Source: Bacteroidota bacterium (GTDB taxonomy: Bacteria; Bacteroidota; Bacteroidia; Cytophagales; Cytophagaceae). Taken from it: DNA of 64,000 nucleotides. Under the pieces are notes generated by a model. That model ran no database searches, was not told the DNA's origin, and saw only the letters and a program-made list of their open reading frames with translations. Shown piece after piece: positions 36,020 through 44,733 of this stretch. The position numbers and the translations under genes were made by a program. The DNA lies in NCBI GenBank assembly GCA_023458555.1, contig JAEWYS010000004.1, positions 433,590-497,589 of the forward strand, in the 5' to 3' direction. The first letter of the stretch is position 1; each line of letters starts with the position of its first letter.

Positions 36020-36922
36020 ATGACAGATACGATAAACACCTCTTCCCATAAAGCCGGTTTTGTTACTATTGTTGGCAAACCGAATGCGGGGAAGTCCACC
36101 CTGATGAACGCGCTGGTTGGAGAAAAGCTTTCTATAGTCACCTCAAAAGCCCAGACAACCAGACACCGGATTCTCGGCATTGTCAATACAGAGGAGTATC
36201 AGATTATTTATTCCGATACTCCTGGTATTATCAAGCCTTTTTATCAGCTTCAGGAATACATGATGTCGTATGTTTCCATGTCGCTTGAAGACGCGGATGT
36301 AGTCATGCTGGTTGTAGACCTCAGAGATCCTTATACCGAAGATGAAACCATTAACCGGTTGAAGCATACAAACTCTACTCTGCTGGTAGTCCTCAATAAA
36401 ATTGACCTGGTATCTGCCGAAGAGCTGGAACAACACCGCTCTTTCTGGCAGGAGCTTCTTGAGCCGGATAAAATACTGACGGTCTCCGCCATTAATAATA
36501 TCAATGTAGACCAGGTGTTTGAAAGCATTCTGGAGGTTTTGCCGGTACATCCCCCGTTTTATGAAAAAGACGCGCTGACTGACCGCCCTGAACGTTTCTT
36601 TGCCGCTGAAGTAGTCCGTGAAAAGATCTTTAAGAATTATAAAAAAGAAGTCCCCTACAGTACCGAAGTCGTAATCACCAACTTTAAAGAAGAAGAGACA
36701 ATCATTCGCATGCGGGCGGAAATCTATGTAGAACGACAATCCCAGAAGGGTATTCTGATCGGAAAAAACGGAGAAGCCCTGAAGAAAGTAGGTATTCAGG
36801 CACGGGAAGATCTGGAAAAGTTTTTTGATAAACAGGTGTATCTGGAACAATTTGTAAAGGTGGAAGAAGACTGGCGGAAACGGGAAGGAGTGCTGCGGAA
36901 ATTCGGCTATAAGCCGGACTGA
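36020..36922 (+). CDS. era: GTPase Era
   Basis: A 300-residue ribosome-assembly GTPase that binds 16S rRNA. G1 is GKPNAGKST (19-27), G3 DTPGI, G4 NKIDLV, and a C-terminal KH domain contains GILIGKNGEALKKVG. I chose the ATG at 36020 rather than the TTG nine bases upstream because the -7 promoter box overlaps the latter. It is a single gene with a strong terminator. Confidence 0.96.
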   Translation: MTDTINTSSHKAGFVTIVGKPNAGKSTLMNALVGEKLSIVTSKAQTTRHRILGIVNTEEYQIIYSDTPGIIKPFYQLQEYMMSYVSMSLEDADVVMLVVDLRDPYTEDETINRLKHTNSTLLVVLNKIDLVSAEELEQHRSFWQELLEPDKILTVSAINNINVDQVFESILEVLPVHPPFYEKDALTDRPERFFAAEVVREKIFKNYKKEVPYSTEVVITNFKEEETIIRMRAEIYVERQSQKGILIGKNGEALKKVGIQAREDLEKFFDKQVYLEQFVKVEEDWRKREGVLRKFGYKPD

Positions 36923-37019
36923 TATTCGTGTCGTGACGGCCTTCGAGTACCGGAACTCCCCCAGCCTTCGGAAGTTTACTATTCGCCGGACTCTGCCTGC
37001 ACAGAGCATTTTCTAAATC

Positions 37020-37053
37020 AAAAAGAGACTGTTTGTAAAAACAGTCTCTTTTT
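37020..37053. terminator. Bidirectional terminator between era and the GH74 operon
   Basis: Perfect 15-bp stem AAAAAGAGACTGTTT/AAACAGTCTCTTTTT with a 4-nt loop, which gives a T-run in both directions. Confidence 0.9.
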
Positions 37054-37079
37054 GATTTGTATTATCAGACAGTTGTTTC

Positions 37080-39602
37080 TTATTTTTTGATCACTTTGGC
37101 AAACTTTCCGTCTATCCGCACAAAGTACATCCCCTCTGCATACGGACTGAGATCAACACCTGTTCCGAAACCTTTTGCGAGCGATATTCCATTCATGGTA
37201 AGCAGCTCCCAGCTCTTTTCTGAATCCCAGCTAACATTTCCTGTAGTCGGGTTTGGATAGACCAGCAGATCCGAACCCTGGATTGAATTTACCAGACTGG
37301 TTACCGGACCGGCAGGGTCGCCGTATATGATTCCACGTCCACCTGTTCCAAGGTATAAACGACCATATATTCTCGGATCACCGGCAAGGTATCTATGCGC
37401 ACGTCCAAACTCATGCTCCTCATCGTTAATACGCACCCATGTAAGACCCCTGTCATCTGATCTGAACAATCCGTTGGTTCCATCAACCACTCCCCAGATA
37501 TAAACAGCCGGGTAACCATCAGGTGATGCGGCTTTTCCTACCGTTACTTTGTACGCTTCCGCAACATTCATTTTGGTTCTGGTCGCTCCACCATCTTCAG
37601 AAAAGAAAAGACCATGCTCTCTGTTAGCAAGCCATACGTGTCCTTCATTTCCAAAAACAGCGCATAGCTCCGGCTGCTGCTGCAAATAATCAGGTATTCC
37701 GGGTAAGTTCATACTTATACTGCTAAAACTTACCCCCCCATTCAATGAATAATAGAAGCGCTGATTCTGCGGATCAAATGCATAGAACTTTAAGCTGTTC
37801 ACTCTGTCTGCTACCGGTTTCAACCCATGGGGAACATTTCCACCGGAAGTGGTCCAGGACTGACCGTTGTTTGTTGAATAGGCCATTGCAGCGTTATTTG
37901 GGGACCAGACGATACGGTTTCCATCGGCCGATATGGTAATGTGACCACCATCCGGATTGCCTTCATGGTTTGCCGGCTGACTGGGAAAGAAAGACCAGGA
38001 AAGCCCACCATCCAGAGAATATGAACCTTTTACATGGGAATTGTTACTATGCGTTTTCACCATTTTAGCGGGCACGTTTTCAGCAAACGCCAGTGAATAG
38101 GTTGTCCCAACCAGTACTCCGGAAGTAACGTGTCTGCCTGCGGCGGGCGATTGATCCAGATCGGTATGCACAAATCCGTCAAAATCTCCGATCACACTTA
38201 TGAGATGAGGACCAACGGGAGGACTGACCAGCTCCAGAGGTACTGTTTCTTCGATTCCGTCATTCTCAAAAACCCATGTTGTAGAAGCTGTATTAGCCGC
38301 GTTAGCATTTGTAAAAAGACCCGCGACATTATAGCAGGCATATATTCCCATACCTGTTCCGAGCATTACTTCATTTTCATTGGCAGGATTGATCACAATA
38401 GATGTTATCCAGTGCGATACCTGAGAGGCTGCGTACGGAGCTTTATCGGTTGAATAACTGCCTTTATTCAGAGAATTACCCCATGTGCCTGCATAACTAA
38501 AGCTATTGAACGTACTCGCCCAGTTCGCTCCGCCATCTGCGCTGAAGTACACCTCATCAGCCGGCCACCAGCGCTCCGCCGTGCCAATTACCACCTTATC
38601 AGGATTTTGTTGACTTACAGCTACAGAACCGAAACCACCCTGCAGGTTTTCCGAATTGGAAGGAGTAATGTTGGTCCATTGACTGGTTGTCTTATTAAAT
38701 TTGTAAACCGCTCCGTTGGAAACTGATTTGTGCGGAACAACCAGATCATAGTCTCCATTGGGAGTCACACTATTACAAAAGGCTATATAAATATTATCAT
38801 TGGAAGCGATCGCCATATCAACCGGAACGGTGGCCAGAGCTTTGTCTCCCGGCTCGAAAGTCTTTGGAGGCAACGCGTCGGGGTGATTGGGTACTTTGGA
38901 CCAGGTCGCTCCGCCATCCGTACTTCTATAGAGGCCAACAACTCCGTTATTGTATATGTAATCTGCTACTCCGGCATAGATGACTGGTGTAGCCGCGCCT
39001 GAATTGCCCGACACGGCGTCAAACTCGACAAATGTCACGTACGAACCAGGGAAGGAGCTGACCTTTTGCCAGTTTTTACCGGAATCAACACTTCTGTACA
39101 AACCATCCTTCTTCGATCCGAGGAAAAGGATATTGGGTCTGTTTGGATCTACTACCAGGCGTTCGCAGATACCACGTCCAGGGTCATTAGCACCGAGCCT
39201 GAAAGGCAGATCAGCGAGTCTGGTCCATGTAGTACCTTTATCATCTGATCCATAAACAACCCCGTAGCTTCCCCAGGAGGCAGAATACAAGCCTGTAGCT
39301 ATATATACTTTATTTGCATCAACAGGATCCGGCGCAAGGCTCCAGATTCCGTAATCATCCGGAGATGTCAGCCCATCCGTTATCGGAGTCCATGTTTTCG
39401 AAGAAGGATTCCAGCGATACGCTCCACCCACATCGGTACGTGCATATAAAAGCCCTGGTTCTGCTTTACTGTAAATCAGCCCGGACACATAACCACCGCC
39501 ACCAATTTTTACATTTTTCCAGGTATAACTCTGTGCGAACAGATAATTATTCAGCGCGAAACAGAGCAGCACACCGATAATTACATTAAGATTTTTTCTC
39601 AT
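37080..39602 (-). CDS. GH74 xyloglucanase with T9SS domain
   Basis: An 840-residue secreted glycoside hydrolase. After a signal peptide (1-24, ending YLFAQ) comes the two-propeller GH74 fold. The first catalytic Asp is in LLYARTDVGGAYRW (Asp57) and the second in VIGDFDGFVHTDL (about Asp473), with many Asp-box-like blades (SVDSGKNW; STDGGATW; SADGGANW). Family members cut the beta-1,4-glucan backbone of xyloglucan. The sorting domain starts at about 765 (VYPNPTTGNVSWD, ending FAKVIKK) and is very close to that of the gene at 44730. It lacks the four-Cys and CBM modules. It is the last gene of the probable four-gene operon. Confidence 0.93.
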   Translation of the reverse strand: MRKNLNVIIGVLLCFALNNYLFAQSYTWKNVKIGGGGYVSGLIYSKAEPGLLYARTDVGGAYRWNPSSKTWTPITDGLTSPDDYGIWSLAPDPVDANKVYIATGLYSASWGSYGVVYGSDDKGTTWTRLADLPFRLGANDPGRGICERLVVDPNRPNILFLGSKKDGLYRSVDSGKNWQKVSSFPGSYVTFVEFDAVSGNSGAATPVIYAGVADYIYNNGVVGLYRSTDGGATWSKVPNHPDALPPKTFEPGDKALATVPVDMAIASNDNIYIAFCNSVTPNGDYDLVVPHKSVSNGAVYKFNKTTSQWTNITPSNSENLQGGFGSVAVSQQNPDKVVIGTAERWWPADEVYFSADGGANWASTFNSFSYAGTWGNSLNKGSYSTDKAPYAASQVSHWITSIVINPANENEVMLGTGMGIYACYNVAGLFTNANAANTASTTWVFENDGIEETVPLELVSPPVGPHLISVIGDFDGFVHTDLDQSPAAGRHVTSGVLVGTTYSLAFAENVPAKMVKTHSNNSHVKGSYSLDGGLSWSFFPSQPANHEGNPDGGHITISADGNRIVWSPNNAAMAYSTNNGQSWTTSGGNVPHGLKPVADRVNSLKFYAFDPQNQRFYYSLNGGVSFSSISMNLPGIPDYLQQQPELCAVFGNEGHVWLANREHGLFFSEDGGATRTKMNVAEAYKVTVGKAASPDGYPAVYIWGVVDGTNGLFRSDDRGLTWVRINDEEHEFGRAHRYLAGDPRIYGRLYLGTGGRGIIYGDPAGPVTSLVNSIQGSDLLVYPNPTTGNVSWDSEKSWELLTMNGISLAKGFGTGVDLSPYAEGMYFVRIDGKFAKVIKK

Positions 39603-39752
39603 CTTTTCAATTTAATTTTACTTATGATTGAGTGTCAGCAAAACCAGTCAGCTAACTATAAAATAGGATATTAACAATTCTGGATTGTAAAATTAATAAA
39701 AAACAGCTATATACCTTGACTCAAATATGAATTTCTGATCGCATTCTCTTTC

Positions 39753-42107
39753 CTACTTCCTGATAATCTGAATAAAGTGATCATCCAGTTTTAGCATATA
39801 CAATCCGGAAGAATATTCTGACAGATCTGCGCTATTTCCGAGCCCCTGATTCAGTATTTTACCCTGAGCACTGAGTAATACCCATTTCTTGTCAACCTCC
39901 CATCGTACCATACCTGTGGTAGGATTTGGGTAAACACTGATAATCTGATCCGGAAGTGTTCCGGAAATACCCGTGATCATACAATCTCCATTGCTTACTC
40001 CTCCCGAAAAATACAGAATGTCCAGATTGGCAAGACCTTCCTCTGTGGCTGAAACAAGAGTGAGTTCATTAATCCCTTCTTTCAGTTCCAACAATGTGGT
40101 TGCAAGCTTCCACTCACTCCAGGAGCCGGTTGACGGCAGCGCGAGCAGTCCGGCATCCGCCCCATTCAGGATAACCCGGCCATCACGGGAGACAACTCCG
40201 GCATTTGCATAGCGGAATGACAGAGCGATCCTCTGAGTCTTATCGCTCTCCAAAAACCAGGTCACATATGAACCAAGTGCGTTGGTCGTATTGACATAAC
40301 CTGCTCCTGAAAATCCGCCATTGCGGTCTTCCGGAAGGATACCATCCACCTCACAGGCTTCTTCCGCCTCAAGGCTGCCGGAACAGGCCTGATATGCTTC
40401 ATTGCTACCAAGGCATACTCCGCAGGCATCTTCTTCAGCATCGCCGCCCCAGGTTCCCGCGCAATCCTGCTCACAGGCTGTTTTGCCGGTAGTACCACCC
40501 ACACAGACACCACATTGATCTGTATAAGCTCCGCCTCCTGTCACTCCGTTGCAATCTTCCACACAGCCTCCGGATGTCAGTCCTGACTGATACAACGCGA
40601 AAAGATCTATATTCGGACCGTCTGAGGAGACCGCCTTAAGCTCCAGCACATTTACACCCGGTCGCAGATTCAGGGTAATGTTTTCTGTCGCCCAGGTGGT
40701 CCATCCCCCCGTTAACGATCCTTTTATCGATGCCTGCTCAATACCGTTCACCAATACAGACATACCCCGGGCTTCTGTACCACCATTGGCATAGCGTACT
40801 CCAATCACAGCGGTCATGGATGAGGTCGCGTACAGATTCCAGCGACCGCCTGCTCCCGATATGTTGTCGAAATTGATATAACCGGCTCCGGTAAAGCCGG
40901 CGTTTTTTGACTCTAAAAATCCCTCTGCTTCGCAAAAGTCCTCTCCCTGCATGGATGCAAGACAGGCTGTCCTGCCCGTATTGCCTCCGATACAGATACC
41001 GCAGGCATCCGAAACGGCTGTTCCGTTTTTCACGCCGTTACAGTCCACTTTGCAGGCCGTCTTGCCGGTACGACCTCCCACACATTCATTACAGTCATCC
41101 AGATAGGCATCACCATTGATGTCGCCGTTACAATCCCTTACTGCGCAGACTACATTTCCCGCGCAGGATCTCACTTTATTTTTCACATCATCAACCGGAT
41201 CCGCTTCATATTGATAGGGTACGGTAAACACCGGATAGGAATTGGATATATAGGAAGGCTGGGAGCTGCTGACAAATCTCAGGTTGCTCCAGCCCATGCG
41301 CCCCCCGCTGGTGGTAGCGCCCATATCTCTCCATGGATGATTAACACTTTCGAAATAGCTATTTTCCAGGCGAATACGACACTTATACCCGGTTCCTATA
41401 CAATAGCCATTGCCGGTACTGTTGTAGTAATTGTTGTAAATATGGATATGCCCGTAACGTACTCTGGGCATGCGCTGATCCACTCTTCCGGCAAACCAGT
41501 TATGATGAAGTGTCACATGCAGTTTTCCATCATCCGAGGTAACGTCATCGCCATTGCCGATCAGCATGGAGAACCGGTGTTCGGACTGACTGACATAATA
41601 AAATTTGCACCAGGATACTGTCACATAGTCGGCCCCGCGTACTATGTCGAGGTTACCATCCGCACCATCATAAAACTCGCAATTGGTGATAAAAACATTG
41701 GTAGCCCCTGATACTTCGATGCCATCTCCATCCGAAGGACCGATGGTCAGGTTCTGAAAAATGTAATTGGTACCACCTACTCTGATAGTTCCGCCATACA
41801 AACCGGACGATGTAGTGGCTCCGACAATTGTTTTGTTGGAACCAATGGAAACGTTACCAACATTGAGCCGGCCGTTGACAATAATAACCGCAGGATTGTT
41901 ATTGCCTACCGCCGATCTGAAATCAGCTGCGGTAGAAACGGTAACCGGTCTGGCGTTGCCCCCGCCTGTAGTACCGCGCCAGCCCGCATAGCCATCCGGT
42001 TTGGCCACAGGCTGAACCTGAGCCGGTACAAGTGAAGAATAAAAAAAGATGAGCATCCCGATCAAAAAGCTTCCGCTATAAGGGCATTTTTTTGCCATGT
42101 TTATCAT
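39753..42107 (-). CDS. Secreted PL1 pectate lyase with four-Cys modules, two CBM-like domains and T9SS domain
   Basis: About 784 residues from the ATG at 42107 (a start at 42098 is equally possible; GGAG precedes both). The signal peptide ends LVPAQ. The PL1 beta-helix (about 30-330) has IVNGRLNVGN, IGSNKTIVGA, VTVSWCKF, RFSMLIGN and the RMPRVRYGHIHIYNNYY end with the catalytic Arg. Then come two four-Cys modules, a CBM35/6-like module (GEDFCEAEGFLES), two more four-Cys modules, a second CBM-like module and the sorting domain. It would cleave de-esterified pectin by beta-elimination with calcium. It is third in the operon. Confidence 0.9.
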   Translation of the reverse strand: MINMAKKCPYSGSFLIGMLIFFYSSLVPAQVQPVAKPDGYAGWRGTTGGGNARPVTVSTAADFRSAVGNNNPAVIIVNGRLNVGNVSIGSNKTIVGATTSSGLYGGTIRVGGTNYIFQNLTIGPSDGDGIEVSGATNVFITNCEFYDGADGNLDIVRGADYVTVSWCKFYYVSQSEHRFSMLIGNGDDVTSDDGKLHVTLHHNWFAGRVDQRMPRVRYGHIHIYNNYYNSTGNGYCIGTGYKCRIRLENSYFESVNHPWRDMGATTSGGRMGWSNLRFVSSSQPSYISNSYPVFTVPYQYEADPVDDVKNKVRSCAGNVVCAVRDCNGDINGDAYLDDCNECVGGRTGKTACKVDCNGVKNGTAVSDACGICIGGNTGRTACLASMQGEDFCEAEGFLESKNAGFTGAGYINFDNISGAGGRWNLYATSSMTAVIGVRYANGGTEARGMSVLVNGIEQASIKGSLTGGWTTWATENITLNLRPGVNVLELKAVSSDGPNIDLFALYQSGLTSGGCVEDCNGVTGGGAYTDQCGVCVGGTTGKTACEQDCAGTWGGDAEEDACGVCLGSNEAYQACSGSLEAEEACEVDGILPEDRNGGFSGAGYVNTTNALGSYVTWFLESDKTQRIALSFRYANAGVVSRDGRVILNGADAGLLALPSTGSWSEWKLATTLLELKEGINELTLVSATEEGLANLDILYFSGGVSNGDCMITGISGTLPDQIISVYPNPTTGMVRWEVDKKWVLLSAQGKILNQGLGNSADLSEYSSGLYMLKLDDHFIQIIRK

Positions 42108-42228
42108 ATCTCCGAGGTTTTCAGTTATAATCTTTTTTAATAATGTACTATACCGGATGATCAGATGCAGTATATGAATACGCATAGGTAGTCTCAATTG
42201 TCATCACACACTATCCGGATGAAAGAAA

Positions 42229-44733
42229 TCATTGCCCGGATCTTACAATCTTGTATGACTGTCCATTTGCAATCAGATAGTATATTCCTGCCGGATATAC
42301 CGACATATCGATTCTGGTTTCTCCCAGTCCCTCCAGCAGCTCCAAACCTGTCGCATTGCAAAGTCTCCATGCTCCGTCGTATCCGGATACATAAACCAAA
42401 TCTGATGCAGGGTTAGGATATATTCTGATGCGATCCTGCCCGGCTACCGGGCCGAAAGAGGTAACTATACATGATGATCCTTCCAGACCTTCCGAAAAAT
42501 ACAGGATATCCAGATTGGGCAGACCGCCTTCCGTCAGCGCTTCAAGCCTCAGCATATGCTCTCCTTCCGCTAATTCGAGGGAGATAGTAGCATTAGTCCA
42601 GGAGGTCCATTGCCCGGTAGGAGGAAATGCCAGCAGGGCGACTTCATTGCCATCAATCCGTATTCCCGCATCCCGGGACAGATCTCCTCCTCCGTTGGCA
42701 TACCGAAATGTAATTGTATAGGAGCCTTGCGCAAAGCTCCTGAGCATCCAGTCGGCATAGGCGCCGGTTTCATTGTCAGTATTTACATACCCCGCCCCGG
42801 AAAAGCCGGCATTACGATCCTCTGCAAGAATGCCTGAGACAGCACAGGCCTCTTCGGCTTCCATGGCGGAACCGCATTTCTCAAAACCGGTAGTACCGCC
42901 CACGCATACCCCGCAATCATCCGGGTAGGCGCTCCCGCCCCAATCACCGTTGCAATCCTGCACACAGGCTTCCAGACCCGTAGCGCCTCCGGCGCAATGA
43001 CCACACTGATCCTTATAAGCCGTACCACCAACTATACCGTTACAGTCTTCTTCACAGCCTCCTTGCCACACATCTTTGTCAACCAGCACAATACGGTCCA
43101 GATTGGCAATACCGTTTATTGAAGTCGCCGCCAGCCCGATCATATTTATACCAGCCTTGAGCCATACCGATACCGTCTGCTCATGCCAGGCAGTCCAGGA
43201 TCCTGTTGTTCCAAAGGGAAGCGTAGCTACAGGTATTCCGTTTATCAACAGAGTGGCTTCTCTGTTTGTCACGGCTCCGTTGGCATAGGTAAAATTCAGC
43301 ATGGTATTCAGCTCTGAATCGGCATGCAAGGTCCAGAAGATGCGGGCTCCGGTTTCGTTAGATGTATTGACAAAGCCGGTTCCCGAGAAGCCGGCATTGT
43401 TGTTATCAACTGTACCATCGTAGTAACAGGCATCCTCTGCCTGGATCAGGTCGGTGCACGAAACAAGGCCTGTGCTTCCTCCTGTACATCTGCCACACGC
43501 ATCAATTGTTCCCCCGACACATACCTGATTCAATCCGGATACAGGCACTCTTGTATACTGCACGTCTTCCTTATTGACTGAATAGGCCACATACAGGTAT
43601 CCATTATGAATCATCGATTTGGGATAACTGTATCCCAAGGTCTTTGCTTTGCCGGGATAGCGCAACGCCTGTAGCTCGGCTCCTCCGGCTCGCAGCAAAA
43701 AGGCTTTGCTAAAATTTTGTCCATCTGCGCTCAGTGTGACTACAAGCGGAGACCGCCTGTTGGTATTGACTGGATTTCCGACTATAAAGGCAGTTCCATC
43801 CGGCAGATTACCCGCGCTTTGCTTCGAACGTGAATCCGGCATATTGGTGGTGACTGTCGAAGACCATGTCTGACCACGATCCATACTTAATGATGCCAGC
43901 TTGACATACGAGCTGTTCTGATCCCTGAAGATCATTACAACTCCTCCATCCGCACGTCTGAACCAGCTGGGCTCCATCTCGCGACTTGCGTCTCCGGTAC
44001 GGGGCATACTGGCATAAGAGCCTGTTTTCCAACCTATTACTCCGGAAGGATCATCAGTATACACAGGCTTCACTACCAGCCCGGGCTGAAAATGTACCGC
44101 GTTGATAATACGGCCATCCGGAAGAGCATGAGGGTCCTGTTCAAAAATTCCGTTCACAGCGCTGCCATCAGCCATTCTGACGGGTTTCAGTTCCGACCAG
44201 TTAAGTCCGTCAACGCTGGTTTTATAATAGGCAAATCCGCCTCTCGGCGAAAGATCAGCTGGCCAGACATTGACATAAGCTACCAGGGTATCGCCAGCTA
44301 CCCACCACCCTCCGGAAGAACTGTAACCCTCCCTATAGCTTTCTGCCAGCTCCATTGGCGCGGACCAGCTGATACCATCCCTGCTTCGGCTATAGATGAC
44401 ACGGGTATCCGGTGAATCCTCATCTGTAGCCGAGCTTTGCCACTGGCAATACAGGTACTCCTTAAACGCGGTCATTACAACACCATTGCTGAAATGATCC
44501 GTGCCCGCTGAAGGACTGAAAATGGTTACTGTTTCGGTGCCCTGAGCTTTGTGAAGACCGAGTGTTTCTGCATTTCCCTGGTTGAATAATCCGGACGAAA
44601 CTGAAAACGGCGCCTGGGCGGCTGCCACTCTGCTACAAAGCAAGCCAAGTGAAAGCAACAGAGTTTTTGCTCCGATTCCGGGAAGCCTCATGACATGAAT
44701 GTATAGTCGGGACATATATAGCAGCATTTTCAT
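42229..44733 (-). CDS. Secreted sialidase-fold (BNR) protein with CBM-like and four-Cys modules, T9SS
   Basis: An 834-residue protein. Its ATG overlaps the stop of the upstream pectate lyase gene (ATGA), indicating translational coupling. An internal ATG at 44691 gives a more usual signal peptide (LLLSLGLLCSRVAAAQA). The catalytic region (about 45-415) is a propeller with Asp boxes SRDGISW, SVDGLNW, SMDRGQTW and SADGQNF. True sialidase active-site Arg residues cannot be confirmed. In a pectin setting a propeller glycosidase or lyase acting on rhamnogalacturonan side chains is more likely than sialidase. Three four-Cys modules, two CBM-like domains and a sorting domain follow. Confidence 0.8.
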   Translation of the reverse strand: MKMLLYMSRLYIHVMRLPGIGAKTLLLSLGLLCSRVAAAQAPFSVSSGLFNQGNAETLGLHKAQGTETVTIFSPSAGTDHFSNGVVMTAFKEYLYCQWQSSATDEDSPDTRVIYSRSRDGISWSAPMELAESYREGYSSSGGWWVAGDTLVAYVNVWPADLSPRGGFAYYKTSVDGLNWSELKPVRMADGSAVNGIFEQDPHALPDGRIINAVHFQPGLVVKPVYTDDPSGVIGWKTGSYASMPRTGDASREMEPSWFRRADGGVVMIFRDQNSSYVKLASLSMDRGQTWSSTVTTNMPDSRSKQSAGNLPDGTAFIVGNPVNTNRRSPLVVTLSADGQNFSKAFLLRAGGAELQALRYPGKAKTLGYSYPKSMIHNGYLYVAYSVNKEDVQYTRVPVSGLNQVCVGGTIDACGRCTGGSTGLVSCTDLIQAEDACYYDGTVDNNNAGFSGTGFVNTSNETGARIFWTLHADSELNTMLNFTYANGAVTNREATLLINGIPVATLPFGTTGSWTAWHEQTVSVWLKAGINMIGLAATSINGIANLDRIVLVDKDVWQGGCEEDCNGIVGGTAYKDQCGHCAGGATGLEACVQDCNGDWGGSAYPDDCGVCVGGTTGFEKCGSAMEAEEACAVSGILAEDRNAGFSGAGYVNTDNETGAYADWMLRSFAQGSYTITFRYANGGGDLSRDAGIRIDGNEVALLAFPPTGQWTSWTNATISLELAEGEHMLRLEALTEGGLPNLDILYFSEGLEGSSCIVTSFGPVAGQDRIRIYPNPASDLVYVSGYDGAWRLCNATGLELLEGLGETRIDMSVYPAGIYYLIANGQSYKIVRSGQ

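Noticed and set aside
42428..42721. Long plus-strand frames inside the large lyase and sialidase-fold genes (this one and several like it)
   Set aside because: They mirror the opposite-strand coding frame of repetitive modules and have no signal peptide or family motif.
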